Assembly (NCBI RefSeq): GCF_003751225.1
Contig: NZ_RJKE01000001.1
Coordinates: 496,001 to 560,000, forward strand
Length of the DNA stretch: 64,000 nucleotides
From: Actinocorallia herbida
GTDB taxonomy: Bacteria; Actinomycetota; Actinomycetes; Streptosporangiales; Streptosporangiaceae
Direction of reading: 5' to 3'
Below the pieces are notes generated by a model, which saw nothing but the letters and a program-made list of their open reading frames with translations, did not search any database and was not told where the DNA came from. Positions within the stretch are counted from its first letter, which is position 1. Every line of letters starts with the position of its first letter. Of this stretch, positions 1 to 9,603 are shown piece by piece. The position numbers and the translations under genes were made by a program.

Positions 1-1839
1 GGCGAGGGAACCGAGGGTGGAGGCGAGGACGGCGTTGGTGCGGAAGCCGGCCCAGGTGTACCAGCGCAGGTCGTGGTCGGTGCGGCGGACGACGGTGCCG
101 CCGGGGTGGACGGTGGGGAGGGCGTCTTCGCGGGCCTCGGCCAGGTGGGCGGTGGCGCGGCGGGTGAGGGAGACGGGTGGGTCGGCGCCCAGGAGGACCT
201 CGCGGCAGGCGCGGGTGAGGGCGTAGGAGGCGCCGGAGAGGCCTGGGGAGTACCAGCGGGCCTTGCCGCGCAGGTCGGAGGGTTCGACGAAGCAGCGGCG
301 GCGCTTCCAGTCGATCCAGGTGACCTTCCAGCTGCGGCCCGCCAGCAGGAGGACGCGCGGGCCCTCGACGGCCTCGGTGAGCAGCATCGGGTCGGTGCGG
401 CCGATCTCCTGCCGGCCGGAGATGACGGTGAACTCGGGCGGCGCGGTGAAGACCGCGGTCATGCCCATGAAGTGGCGGCGCCCGAACCGGGCCTCGGCCT
501 CGGGGCCGATGAACAGGAACTCGCCGTCCCGCTCCAGGAAGCCCTCGTTCACCAGGTGGGCGACGATCGGCTCAGCGCTCCGGTCGAACGGTGCCAGGCC
601 ATTCCACGACTGAGCCCAGAGCCCGCGCCCGATCTTGTTCTCCTGGAGCGCGAGCCCGAGCACCTGCTGGGCGACGATGTGCCGCGGCTCCGGCGGTGCC
701 AAGACGGGCTCGACGTACCCGCGCCCCCACAGGAGCAGCAAGGCAGCCGCTTCGACCAGCGAGTCGAGGTCGAGCGCCAGGAAGAGGCAGTTGCGCACCG
801 ACCCGGCCCGCCGCCCGGTCCGCCCGAGCCGCTGGAGGAACGACGCGACGCTGGAAGGCGCGTTGATCTGGATCACCCGGTCCAGGTCCCCGACGTCGAT
901 CCCCAGCTCCAGCGTGCTGGTCGAGACGATGACGCAGTCCCGCCCCGAAGCGAACGCCTCCTCGGCCCGCCGTCTCTCGTCCACCGACAGCGAGGCATGG
1001 GACAGGAACGTGGTGACGTCCCGCGCCCGCAGCGCCGCCCCCAGCTCCTCCACGAGCTGCCGAGAGTCGCAGAACACCAGCCGCTTCTCACCCCGGTGCA
1101 GCGCCGCGATCACCTTCGCCGCGTTGGCGACGGACCCGACGTAGTCGAGTTCGATCTCCCCGGGCGGCGGCAGCACCGGCGTGCCCACCACATCCGGTGC
1201 GACCACGGCCCGCGGCCGGGAGCCGCGCGAGGATCCCTGCAACCACTCCATCAGCTCTTCTGGATTCCCGACGGTCGCCGACAGCCCCACCCGCTGGATC
1301 GGCCGCCCCGCCACCCGGCTGAGCCGCTCCAGCACCGCGAGCAGATGCCACCCCCGGTCGTCCCCGGCGAACGCGTGTACCTCGTCCACGACGATCGCCC
1401 GCAGCCCCGAGAACACCGTCCGATGGTCGACGTTGACGCTCACCAGCATCGCCTCCAGCGATTCCGGCGTCGTCAGCAGGATGTCCGGCCGGTCCCGCAG
1501 CAGCGCCCGCCGCCGCGAGGAGGTCACGTCCCCGTGCCACAGCCCGACCCGCCGCCCCACCCACCCGCAGTAGGTCTCCAGCCGGGGCAGCAGGTTGTTC
1601 AGCAGCGCCTTGATCGGGCACACGTACAGGACCGAAAGCCCCGTCCACCGCTCCCGTTCCATCGCCGACAGCAGCGGGAATACCGCTGCCTCGGTCTTTC
1701 CTCCCGCGGTCGGCGCCAGTAGCAGCGCGTCCGACCCACCCATGACGGGCCCGACCGCCTCCCGCTGCAACGGCCGCAGCGCGGGCCACCCGAGCGTGTT
1801 GACGATGTGGTGAACCAGCACGGGCGAGAGATCGTCCAT
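1..1839 (-). CDS. brxHI: BREX type 2 helicase BrxHI, 3' end beyond window
   Basis: DEAD/DEAH-box superfamily 2 helicase of the Lhr-like BrxHI type, expected to act on DNA within the BREX type 2 defence complex. About 613 residues are visible and the C-terminus lies outside the window. Reading from the ATG at 1839 the protein starts MDDLSPVLVHHIVNTLG. It carries motif I APTAGGKT, motif II DEVH, motif III LSAT and motif VI QRLGRTGR in the expected order. The start lies 14 bases after the brxD stop, so it is the last gene of the pglWXYZ-brxD-brxHI operon. Identity rests on the helicase motifs and gene order; the exact subfamily cannot be proved by eye. Confidence 0.88.
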   Translation of the reverse strand, partial: MDDLSPVLVHHIVNTLGWPALRPLQREAVGPVMGGSDALLLAPTAGGKTEAAVFPLLSAMERERWTGLSVLYVCPIKALLNNLLPRLETYCGWVGRRVGLWHGDVTSSRRRALLRDRPDILLTTPESLEAMLVSVNVDHRTVFSGLRAIVVDEVHAFAGDDRGWHLLAVLERLSRVAGRPIQRVGLSATVGNPEELMEWLQGSSRGSRPRAVVAPDVVGTPVLPPPGEIELDYVGSVANAAKVIAALHRGEKRLVFCDSRQLVEELGAALRARDVTTFLSHASLSVDERRRAEEAFASGRDCVIVSTSTLELGIDVGDLDRVIQINAPSSVASFLQRLGRTGRRAGSVRNCLFLALDLDSLVEAAALLLLWGRGYVEPVLAPPEPRHIVAQQVLGLALQENKIGRGLWAQSWNGLAPFDRSAEPIVAHLVNEGFLERDGEFLFIGPEAEARFGRRHFMGMTAVFTAPPEFTVISGRQEIGRTDPMLLTEAVEGPRVLLLAGRSWKVTWIDWKRRRCFVEPSDLRGKARWYSPGLSGASYALTRACREVLLGADPPVSLTRRATAHLAEAREDALPTVHPGGTVVRRTDHDLRWYTWAGFRTNAVLASTLGSLA

Positions 1840-1853
1840 CGGGAGCCCGCCCG

Positions 1854-3161
1854 TCAGAGATCGAGGTCGATGTCGTCGGCTGCCGCCGCGCTGCGCTCGG
1901 CCTCGTTCAGCTCGGCGGACGAGAGGGTGAGCGCGTAGTGCAACCGCGGATCGAACTCCGAGAACTCCTCGACCCGGTCCAGCACGTCGGCGACGAGCTT
2001 GCGCAGGAACACCCGCGGCGCGATCCCCACCTTGCCCCCGAGCCCGCCCGTGACGGCCGTGGCCAGCTCCGCGATGTACGCGTCGTCTACGGCCTCATTG
2101 ATCCGCTGCGCGTCCGTCGCACCAGCCGCGTAGAGGTCGCGCACGGCCCTGCCGAGTTCGCCCAGGCGCGGTAGGTCGAACCCGGTGAGCCGGAGCTGGA
2201 CCGCGCGGGGCGAGTCGAAGCGCGGGTCGGTGGTGAAATCGGTGGCCAGCCGCTGGGCGAGCGGTGGCAGCCGCTGCACCCCCTGCTGCCCGTCGTAGAA
2301 GGCCGGAGTGCCCGTGACGACCAGGAACAGCCCGGGGAAGCGCCCGGTGTCGATCTCGTCGATGAGCTGCCGCAGCGCGTTCAGCCCCTTCTCCCGGACG
2401 TCGCCGCGCACCCGCTGCAGGGTCTCGATCTCGTCCAGGACGAGCAGCAGCCCGGGGTGCCCGCTGTCGCGCAGCACCGTGAGCAGCCCTTGCAGGAAGC
2501 CGAGCGCCGCGAAGTGGTCGAGGTCGCCGCGAACCCCGGCGGTGCGCTTGGCGGTGGCGGCGACGGACTTCTGCCCGCCGAGCCAGGCGATCAGCGCCTC
2601 CGCGGTGGCCGTGTCGCCCGCGCCACGCGCCCGGTGGTAGCCGCGCAGCGCGGCCGAGAAGGCGGGAGTGGTCCGAGCGACGTCGGCGAGCCGCCGTTCC
2701 ATCAGCTCCTCGACGGCCTTGGCCAGCGCGTCGTCGTCAAGATCGCCCTCGTCGAGGACGTCTTCTTCGAGCGTGTAGAACCAGCCGTCGATGACGGCGC
2801 GAAGGGCGCTCGGCGCGTGCGTGGCGGTCGCGAGCCGTTCGGTGAGGCGGCGGTAGACGGTCTCCAGCCGGTGCAGCGGCGTCTCGGTCTCGGAGATCTG
2901 GATCTCCGCTACGGCCAGGCCCGCTCGCTTCGCGCGCTCGCCCAGCCACCGGGCGAAGAAAGTCTTGCCCGAGCCGTACTCGCCGCGCACCGCGTGGAAG
3001 GCCGCGCCGCCCTTGGCGACGGTATCCAGTTCCTCGTCGAGGCTGCCTGCGAACCGGTCGAGCCCGACGGCGAACAGGTCGAGGCCCGCTTGCGGCACGG
3101 TGCCGCGGCGCAGCGCGTCGATGACCTCGCGCCGCCGCGCGGCGCTGACCTGCCCGCTCAC
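1854..3161 (-). CDS. brxD: BREX type 2 ATP-binding protein BrxD
   Basis: P-loop ATPase of 435 residues, typical for BrxD. The Walker A is in VRGEYGSGKTFFARW (around residues 57-71) and the Walker B in LLLVLDEIETL (around residue 240). The GTG start at 3161 overlaps the pglZ stop (GTGA), which implies translational coupling. BrxD is a conserved component of type 2 BREX and probably powers or switches the complex together with the helicase. The C-terminus ends in an acidic DDIDLDL. The assignment is by sequence character and by position between pglZ and brxHI. Confidence 0.9.
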   Translation of the reverse strand: MSGQVSAARRREVIDALRRGTVPQAGLDLFAVGLDRFAGSLDEELDTVAKGGAAFHAVRGEYGSGKTFFARWLGERAKRAGLAVAEIQISETETPLHRLETVYRRLTERLATATHAPSALRAVIDGWFYTLEEDVLDEGDLDDDALAKAVEELMERRLADVARTTPAFSAALRGYHRARGAGDTATAEALIAWLGGQKSVAATAKRTAGVRGDLDHFAALGFLQGLLTVLRDSGHPGLLLVLDEIETLQRVRGDVREKGLNALRQLIDEIDTGRFPGLFLVVTGTPAFYDGQQGVQRLPPLAQRLATDFTTDPRFDSPRAVQLRLTGFDLPRLGELGRAVRDLYAAGATDAQRINEAVDDAYIAELATAVTGGLGGKVGIAPRVFLRKLVADVLDRVEEFSEFDPRLHYALTLSSAELNEAERSAAAADDIDLDL

Positions 3162-5797
3162 AGCCCGAACTGCTCGCGCAGCAGCGCGACGTCCAGCCGC
3201 ACGGTCCGTCCGCCGTCGATGAGACCTAGCACGGGATAGCCCTCGACGTTCAGCAGCCGCTCCAGCACGGTCACGAACGGGATCGCATCGCGCGAGGCCC
3301 GGCCGCCCGCTGCAGCGGCGACCGCGGCGGGCGACAGCCTGTGGCCGTCAGCGGATACGAGCGCATCGATGACTGTGATGACCTGCGCATTGTCCGGAGC
3401 CCGCCGCACGTGGCGCTTCTGCTCGCGGAACCGCTCGCTGGCCACGACCTGGGAGCCGAGGCTCTGGACGATGTCCAGCAGCGCCCCGCTGTCGGGCGCA
3501 GCCAGCCGGACGGGAGCCTCGACGACGGCCGCGGCCCCGCCCTGCCACCAGGACGGTGTCACGGTCTCCGGCGCCAGTTCCCGCACGGCGGGCGGAGCGA
3601 CGTCCATCGAGGGAACGAAGGTCAGGACCGGCACGGTCATCTCCGCGAGAGACGCCCCGCCGTGGTAGCCGCTCTTGCGCGATGTGTAACGCAGGTCCTC
3701 GCGCCACGGCACGGTCACGGTGCCGCCGCCTTCGAGGACCCGGGGTCCGCTCACCGAAACCTCGCCCTGTGCGGGCGAGCCGATGCGCCACCGGGCGGCA
3801 CCGGTACCGCCGGGCGCGGGCGCGTTCTCACTGCGTTCCAGCACATGTCCATGGTCGGACACCAGCACCAGCGGACGGCCCGCGCCACGCGCCGCCCCGG
3901 CCAACTCGGCGAGATGGCCGATGTCGGAGACGGACCACTGCCAGCGCGCGCGCCCGTGGTCGAGCGCCTCGTCGATGGTGTTCAGCACCACGGCGACGAC
4001 GGCCTCACCGGCGATCGCGTCGTGCAGCGGCTGGGCGAGCCGCTGCCCCGCTCCCCCGGCGATGTCGGCTTTGTGGAACAGCAGCGCCTCGCGGCGGTGC
4101 GTGCGGAAGTAGGCGGCGAATCCGTCGCTCTCGGCCTTCTGGCCGCCGCTCGTGGGTGTTCCACTGAGCAGTGATGCCCGGCTGAGAGTGGTGAGCGAGG
4201 GGATCATGGCCACGGCGGCGCGGCGCGCACCGGTCGCGGAGACCTCTTTCCAGCCACCCCGGTACAGCTCCTCGCCGAGTTCGGCGGCGACGGCGGCGCT
4301 CATGCCGTCCAGCACGAGGACGAGGGGGGCACGGACCGCGCCGAGCGGCAGGACGACCTTGGTGAGCACGTCCTCGATGAGCAGGCAGCCGCCGGGCTCG
4401 ACGGAGGTGGCGTGCGCGGCCCAGGCCGTGAGGCGTCCTGCGAAGGCCTCGTCCAGCAGGTTCCGCCGAGCCTGCGCTTCGGTGAACAGCAGCCGGTAGG
4501 CGCCCGCCACGATCGGGTCGCTGTCCTGGTCGCCGTCCCAGAGGACCGCGAGCGCGCGGTCGACCCAACCCCAGGAGGCCAGGTGCTCGCGCACCCCCAC
4601 GGAGACCGAGGTGACGAGTGGCTCCGTCGCGTCGTCGAGCCAGCGCCGCAACCGGACGGCCATGCGGGCCGTGGTGAGCCGGTCGGCGTTCAGGTCGGCG
4701 AGCCGGTGATCGGCGAGATGACGCAGCGCGGTCTCAGCGCAGTCGGAGTTGCCGCCGAGGGCGTGGGCGAGCTGCTGGAGCCGAACACGCATCCCCGAGG
4801 GAAGGTAGGGGTTGTCGGCGAGCGCATCGCGGATTCCCGCCTGCTCGGCGAGCTCGTCCGCTCGGTCGACCACGGCCTTGACGCGGTCCCCTGCGCCGCC
4901 GCGGCCGGACGCGGCCTCACCGATCCAGCGGGTGAGAGTGCCCTGGACGGCGGAGCTGAAGGTCTTCAGGTCCGTGACGGAGGGGGCGGCAGCGCCGAAA
5001 AGCCCGCCAACGGCCAGGGCGGCCTCTGGTGCGGCCCGGGCGTCGGTCAGCACCGCGCTGACGACGCCCAACGCCATCGCGTCGGAGGCGCGGCCCTGCT
5101 CGGCGAGCGAGAGGACGATCACGGCCGCGTCGCCCACATGGCCGCGCAGCCAGGCGGTGATGCCCTCGCGCTCGTCGGCGGAGAGCTTGGCGAACTCGCC
5201 GGGAAAGAGCGCCGTCCGCGACCAGGCGAGCAGCGCGTCGAGGTCGAAGACACGGCCCATCCGCTCCTCGATCAGCACCCGGACCGCTGCGTCGAGGCTG
5301 AGCAGCCTGCCGCCGCTCCGCCGCCAGTCCGCGGTGGCCGCGGCGGCGCGCCAGCCGACTGCCGGCTCGGCGGCCAGAAGCGCCTCGACCAGCCAGGTGT
5401 TCCGGCGGATGCGCGGGTCGATCTGGGCGGCACCGAAGCGGCGCCGCACGATCTCCTCCAGGGAGACCGTCAACGTCGTCCGGCGCAGCGCGTGGGCGCA
5501 CAGGTCGAGTCCGAGCTGGGCGGGCGGGGCCGTGGTGGTGACGACGAGGGTGTCCCCGTCCTCGGCATCCTCGGCGGTCCGGTGCCTCAGCCAGGCGTCG
5601 GCGACGCCGAGGACGGACGGCTGGTCGGTGACGCTGATCCGTCGTTCCCTGCCGTCGATCCGCATCGAGAACCGCTCCGACGCGCCCTGTTCATAGCGGC
5701 CGTGCACCAGGACGAGCCGGTGTTCGGGCTTGCGCTCCAGCTCGACCTCGAGCAGAGCCTCGACGATCCGCCGGTCAACGACGGGTGCTTCGGTCAT
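3158..5797 (-). CDS. pglZ: BREX phosphatase-like protein PglZ
   Basis: PglZ-family protein of 879 residues. The central part has the alkaline-phosphatase-like PglZ fold: LVLVLDGMS (metal-binding Asp), PSLTTLSRASLLSG (the Thr/Ser nucleophile region) and LVLVSDHGHV (metal-binding Asp/His). The N-terminal half is helical and family-specific. An ATG at 5797 overlaps the pglY stop (ATGA); an upstream in-frame start at 5830 would lie inside pglY and is less likely. PglZ is the signature gene of all BREX systems. In the Streptomyces Pgl model it works with the kinase PglW and the ATPase PglY to restrict phage after the first growth cycle. Confidence 0.94.
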   Translation of the reverse strand: MTEAPVVDRRIVEALLEVELERKPEHRLVLVHGRYEQGASERFSMRIDGRERRISVTDQPSVLGVADAWLRHRTAEDAEDGDTLVVTTTAPPAQLGLDLCAHALRRTTLTVSLEEIVRRRFGAAQIDPRIRRNTWLVEALLAAEPAVGWRAAAATADWRRSGGRLLSLDAAVRVLIEERMGRVFDLDALLAWSRTALFPGEFAKLSADEREGITAWLRGHVGDAAVIVLSLAEQGRASDAMALGVVSAVLTDARAAPEAALAVGGLFGAAAPSVTDLKTFSSAVQGTLTRWIGEAASGRGGAGDRVKAVVDRADELAEQAGIRDALADNPYLPSGMRVRLQQLAHALGGNSDCAETALRHLADHRLADLNADRLTTARMAVRLRRWLDDATEPLVTSVSVGVREHLASWGWVDRALAVLWDGDQDSDPIVAGAYRLLFTEAQARRNLLDEAFAGRLTAWAAHATSVEPGGCLLIEDVLTKVVLPLGAVRAPLVLVLDGMSAAVAAELGEELYRGGWKEVSATGARRAAVAMIPSLTTLSRASLLSGTPTSGGQKAESDGFAAYFRTHRREALLFHKADIAGGAGQRLAQPLHDAIAGEAVVAVVLNTIDEALDHGRARWQWSVSDIGHLAELAGAARGAGRPLVLVSDHGHVLERSENAPAPGGTGAARWRIGSPAQGEVSVSGPRVLEGGGTVTVPWREDLRYTSRKSGYHGGASLAEMTVPVLTFVPSMDVAPPAVRELAPETVTPSWWQGGAAAVVEAPVRLAAPDSGALLDIVQSLGSQVVASERFREQKRHVRRAPDNAQVITVIDALVSADGHRLSPAAVAAAAGGRASRDAIPFVTVLERLLNVEGYPVLGLIDGGRTVRLDVALLREQFGL

Positions 5798-8700
5798 CGC
5801 GGCGGCTCCACGCCCTGGACCGGCCGCCACACCAGCTCGACTTCGGCTCCGGGATGAGCGTTCAGGTAGTCGCGCATCTCCTTGGACACGAGCTGGAGGT
5901 CACCCTCGACGCTCGCGGCGCGCACGGTGCGGCGGCGTCCCGCTCCGGAGACCGGCGGGTCGCCGTTCTCGGTGAGCGAGGTCTGGCTGGCCGTCGGCCG
6001 CGTGCCGGAGGCACCTCCCTGTTCGGGCACGGAGGGAATCTCGGGCTTGAAGACCTTCGGTACGACGGGGTCGGGCTTGGGGGGTGCCACGACCGACTCC
6101 GCCAGGACCCGCTGGACCAGTTCGCTGGTCTTCGCCTCGGCGGTCCGCAGGGCGTCGGCGAGCGGTCGCAGGTAGTCGGGGGAGTTCGCGGCCTCGCTCA
6201 GCGCGGTCGTCACCGCCAGCGCCGACCGCCCGACGCCGTCCTCACGCCGGACCAGAGACGGCAGGGACCCGAGGGTCTGCCAGCCCGTCCGGCGCAGCGC
6301 CGCCGCGACCTGCGGGGCGCTCTTGACGGCGTTGCCCAGCTCCTTGTCCTGGGTCCGGTAGGTCACCGCGGCGAGTTCACGCACGAGCTCTGTGGCGTTC
6401 TCCTTCTGCGCCAGGCGGGCCAGGAAGGAGGCCGCGTCGTCGGCGGCGGCCAGACGCGCGGCGTCCGGCGCCAGGCCGAGCGTGTCGGCGTGCTCGCGCA
6501 GGAGGTTCCGCACGTTCAGGACGTCCTGGTCGAACTCGGCGATCTGCTCACGCAGCAAGGCGGCGAGCTTGTCGACGTTGCGCGAGAACGGGAGCGGCGG
6601 CACGTCCTTGCCGAACACGGCCTGGAGCCTGGCTCGAGCGGCCGCGTACTCCTCCGGGCTCGGCTTGTCCTGGTCGCGCAGCACCCAGCCGGGGCCGATC
6701 CTGTCCACCTCCGGGGCCGCGGACGGCACACCCTGGAACACCCAGGCGCGGTCGGCGAGCAGCGCGTAGACGGAGATGACGAGGTTGGACACGTTCCGGT
6801 CCAGGCCCGTCCAGCCGAGGTCGGCGATCCAGGTGCGGATGTCCTCGACCTGCAGGTCGCGGGTGTCCTTGCCGCTCTGCGCGGCACGCTGGTCGATCCG
6901 GCGCAGCCACTCGGTCCCGACGTTGAGCGGCCCGTCGTGCACCTCGCCGAGGTCCAGCGGGTGGACGATCCGGCGCATGAGGCCGAGCTTGTCCCGGTCG
7001 ACGACGACGCGCCGCTCGCCGTCGTCCATCGCCAGCGCGATCCACTTCAGCACGGTCTTCAGGTCGCCCGGGGTGACGGCCTTGCGGGCGCCCGCGGTGT
7101 CGAAGTTCGGGTGCTTGGGGTACATGGCCGCGAACATCGCGTCGGCGAGCTGCTCGGCGTTGAACTTGAAGCCCGCGCCGCCGTGCAGGCGCGGGTCGCG
7201 CAGCTCCGGGTTCAGCGAGCTCACGTGCCGGTTCTCGGGCACCTCGGCACCGATGTTGCTGTCCGACTCACCGGTCCGGCCGACGATCCCGTAGAGGTAC
7301 TGCAGGACGGTCTTCAGCTCGTTGGTGAGGGTGTCCTTCTGGGACTCCAGGTACTGGGCGATGCGGGCCTGCTCCTCGGAGGACTTGTCGCCCGCGTACT
7401 CGCGCAGTTTGCCGTTCTGGAGCAGGAAGGAGATCCGCAGGAGCCGTCCGAGCTGCTTGCCGCGCTGCGCCGACAGGTGGTGGGGCAGCCAGACCAGTGT
7501 GTCGGCCTCCAGGCCGTCGCGCCGCAGCTCCTCGACCCGCTGGTAGTCGTCGCTGGGGTACTTGTCAGTATCGAACGGGTAGTCCAGGACGAACCGCACA
7601 TGGCCTGGGACCGAGGGCTTGAACTGGTCGACGGTCATCTTGGCGTCGCGGACGTTGTCGAAGATGAACTCCGCGGTGCGCCTGCTGCCCCGCCAGACGA
7701 TCTCCCGCTCGCTGACGAACGCGCCCGTGTCCTTGACGTCGAGCGCCTCCCACAGGTGCTTCTTGATCCACAGTCGCCGGGTGCCCGCGTGGTCCTCGCC
7801 GGTGACCCGCTCCAGCAGCGGCTCGATGTCGAGGTCGGTGAGGTTCAGCGAGAAGACGGGGTCGTGGTCGCCGTCCGCGCGGATCTCGCCGAAGCCGCTG
7901 GTGATGAGCCGTTTGAGCCGCGCGTTGACGATGCTCGCGGGCTCGCTCACCCGCGACTTGATCGAGCCGAGGTTCAGCGCCGCAAGCCGGGCTCCAGTGA
8001 GCCGCTTCAGCGCGTTGACGTCGGGGGCCAGGGTGGACAGGATCAGCGTCTTCACCAGCCTGTCGTCGGCCTGGTAGCGGGCGTCGTCGGCGGAGCCGTA
8101 CTCCTCCAGCAGGTTGGCCTTGACGCGGGCGTGGAAGCGGGTGGCGGCGGCGGCCTCGTGCTTGAGCCGGTCGCTGAACGCCTCGCCGATCCCGCCGGAC
8201 AGCACGTCCCACAGGTCACCGACGGGGATGATCTGGCCGAGCTTGAGGGTGGAGCCGCGCTGGCGGAGCATCTCGCTGAGCAGCTTGAGGCCGGTCCGCT
8301 CGCGCTGGAGCGCGCCTGAGAGGGCGACGAGCACGTTGAGCAGGGCGGGCGACAGCGGGTAGACGTCGCGGAAGTCGTTCCAGGTGGCCTCGGTCGCGCC
8401 GCCCGAGTCCAGCAGGACGTCCCGGACCTCCTGGTCCTCGGACGAGACGTCGGCGAACGCGTCGGCGAGCTGCTGCCGCATCCCCTCGCGGGGGCGCAGG
8501 ACGCGCTCCCTGATGATCGCGGGGAGGTTGCGGTCCTCCAGGCTGATCACCTGGAAGCGGCCCGCGAGGTACTCGACCTGGCGTTCCAGGTTGCGGACCT
8601 CGGCGCCCATCACGTCCTCGCCGACGAGCTTCGACAGGTCGCGCTGGCGGGAGATGAAGGAGATGATCGGGACGGGCCGGACGGAGTCCTCGGCCTCGAT

Positions 8701-9603
8701 GAGCTTGACGAGCTTGCTGACCTCGTCGTTCACCATCTCCTGGTTGGACATATGAGCCTGGAGCCACAGGATCAGCTCGTCCAGGAACAGCACGAGCCCG
8801 TTGTAGCCGTGCTGGTGGGCGTGCCTGCTGATGACGCCGAGGCCCTCGTCCAGCGGGAGGAAGGCGTCCCGGACGCCGGCCTGGCCGCGCGCGTAGCTGG
8901 ACAGCGGGCCGGTGAGCAGCGCGGAGACGAGCGCGTCGCGCTCGGTGGAGCCGTGCGGGGCGGCGAACGCGGCGTCCAGCGTGGCAGTGGTCCAGCCGAC
9001 GGCGCCGCCGATCGGCATGACGTCGTCGGGGTCGGGCTCGGGGATGGCGGAGGAGCCGAGCCACTTGGCGAAGGCCGCGTCATCCGACAGGAACTCGCGC
9101 TGCCGGCGCGCGTCGGCGAGCAGCGCGTCGGAGCGGTAGACCGCCGGGACGGGCAGGCCGAGCTCGCGCACCGCGGTGACGTAGCCGCCCAGCAGCTTCG
9201 AGCCGAGGTCGGTCGCGCCCACCAGGTGGTAGGGGACCATGATGAACCTGCGGCCGCTCAGCCACTCGGAGTTCTCGGCGTACAGCTCGCGCAGCCTCGG
9301 CTTGCCGAGGACGGCCTGGTGGCCTTCCAGGACGGCGTGCAGCACGGTCATAAAGTGCGACTTACCGGAGCCGAACGAGCCGTGCAGGTAGGCGGCCAGG
9401 GACGTGTTCCCGGTGAGCGCGATCCTCACCTGGGAGAGGGCGGCGTCGAAGGCTTCCTTGAGCTGGTCGGTGACGACGTACTGGTCCACCAGGACGGCGG
9501 TCGCGTCGAACCCGCCCGACAGCTCGACCTTGAACTGCCCCGCGTGGACCTCCTCGGGGAGGTCCAGGACGTCCTTCAGGTACAGCTCTTCCACCGGGCT
9601 CAT
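5794..9603 (-). CDS. pglY: BREX type 2 ATPase PglY
   Basis: Large ATPase of 1,269 residues, the type 2 counterpart of BrxC. The Walker A is HGSFGSGKSHF (around residues 74-84) and the Walker B is LVLFLDELILWL (around residue 290). The C-terminal region is proline-rich and basic, then ends PVQGVEPPR. The ATG at 9603 overlaps the pglX stop (ATGA). The frame stays open to 9891, but that extension lies inside pglX and would add unrelated sequence, so I reject it. It is required with PglX, PglZ and PglW for the Pgl phenotype in Streptomyces coelicolor. Confidence 0.94.
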   Translation of the reverse strand: MSPVEELYLKDVLDLPEEVHAGQFKVELSGGFDATAVLVDQYVVTDQLKEAFDAALSQVRIALTGNTSLAAYLHGSFGSGKSHFMTVLHAVLEGHQAVLGKPRLRELYAENSEWLSGRRFIMVPYHLVGATDLGSKLLGGYVTAVRELGLPVPAVYRSDALLADARRQREFLSDDAAFAKWLGSSAIPEPDPDDVMPIGGAVGWTTATLDAAFAAPHGSTERDALVSALLTGPLSSYARGQAGVRDAFLPLDEGLGVISRHAHQHGYNGLVLFLDELILWLQAHMSNQEMVNDEVSKLVKLIEAEDSVRPVPIISFISRQRDLSKLVGEDVMGAEVRNLERQVEYLAGRFQVISLEDRNLPAIIRERVLRPREGMRQQLADAFADVSSEDQEVRDVLLDSGGATEATWNDFRDVYPLSPALLNVLVALSGALQRERTGLKLLSEMLRQRGSTLKLGQIIPVGDLWDVLSGGIGEAFSDRLKHEAAAATRFHARVKANLLEEYGSADDARYQADDRLVKTLILSTLAPDVNALKRLTGARLAALNLGSIKSRVSEPASIVNARLKRLITSGFGEIRADGDHDPVFSLNLTDLDIEPLLERVTGEDHAGTRRLWIKKHLWEALDVKDTGAFVSEREIVWRGSRRTAEFIFDNVRDAKMTVDQFKPSVPGHVRFVLDYPFDTDKYPSDDYQRVEELRRDGLEADTLVWLPHHLSAQRGKQLGRLLRISFLLQNGKLREYAGDKSSEEQARIAQYLESQKDTLTNELKTVLQYLYGIVGRTGESDSNIGAEVPENRHVSSLNPELRDPRLHGGAGFKFNAEQLADAMFAAMYPKHPNFDTAGARKAVTPGDLKTVLKWIALAMDDGERRVVVDRDKLGLMRRIVHPLDLGEVHDGPLNVGTEWLRRIDQRAAQSGKDTRDLQVEDIRTWIADLGWTGLDRNVSNLVISVYALLADRAWVFQGVPSAAPEVDRIGPGWVLRDQDKPSPEEYAAARARLQAVFGKDVPPLPFSRNVDKLAALLREQIAEFDQDVLNVRNLLREHADTLGLAPDAARLAAADDAASFLARLAQKENATELVRELAAVTYRTQDKELGNAVKSAPQVAAALRRTGWQTLGSLPSLVRREDGVGRSALAVTTALSEAANSPDYLRPLADALRTAEAKTSELVQRVLAESVVAPPKPDPVVPKVFKPEIPSVPEQGGASGTRPTASQTSLTENGDPPVSGAGRRRTVRAASVEGDLQLVSKEMRDYLNAHPGAEVELVWRPVQGVEPPR

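Noticed and set aside
73-1722. Long plus-strand open frame opposite brxHI
   Set aside because: It has a His/Pro/Arg-rich composition without motifs, while the minus strand gives a clear helicase with motifs I, II, III and VI in one frame.
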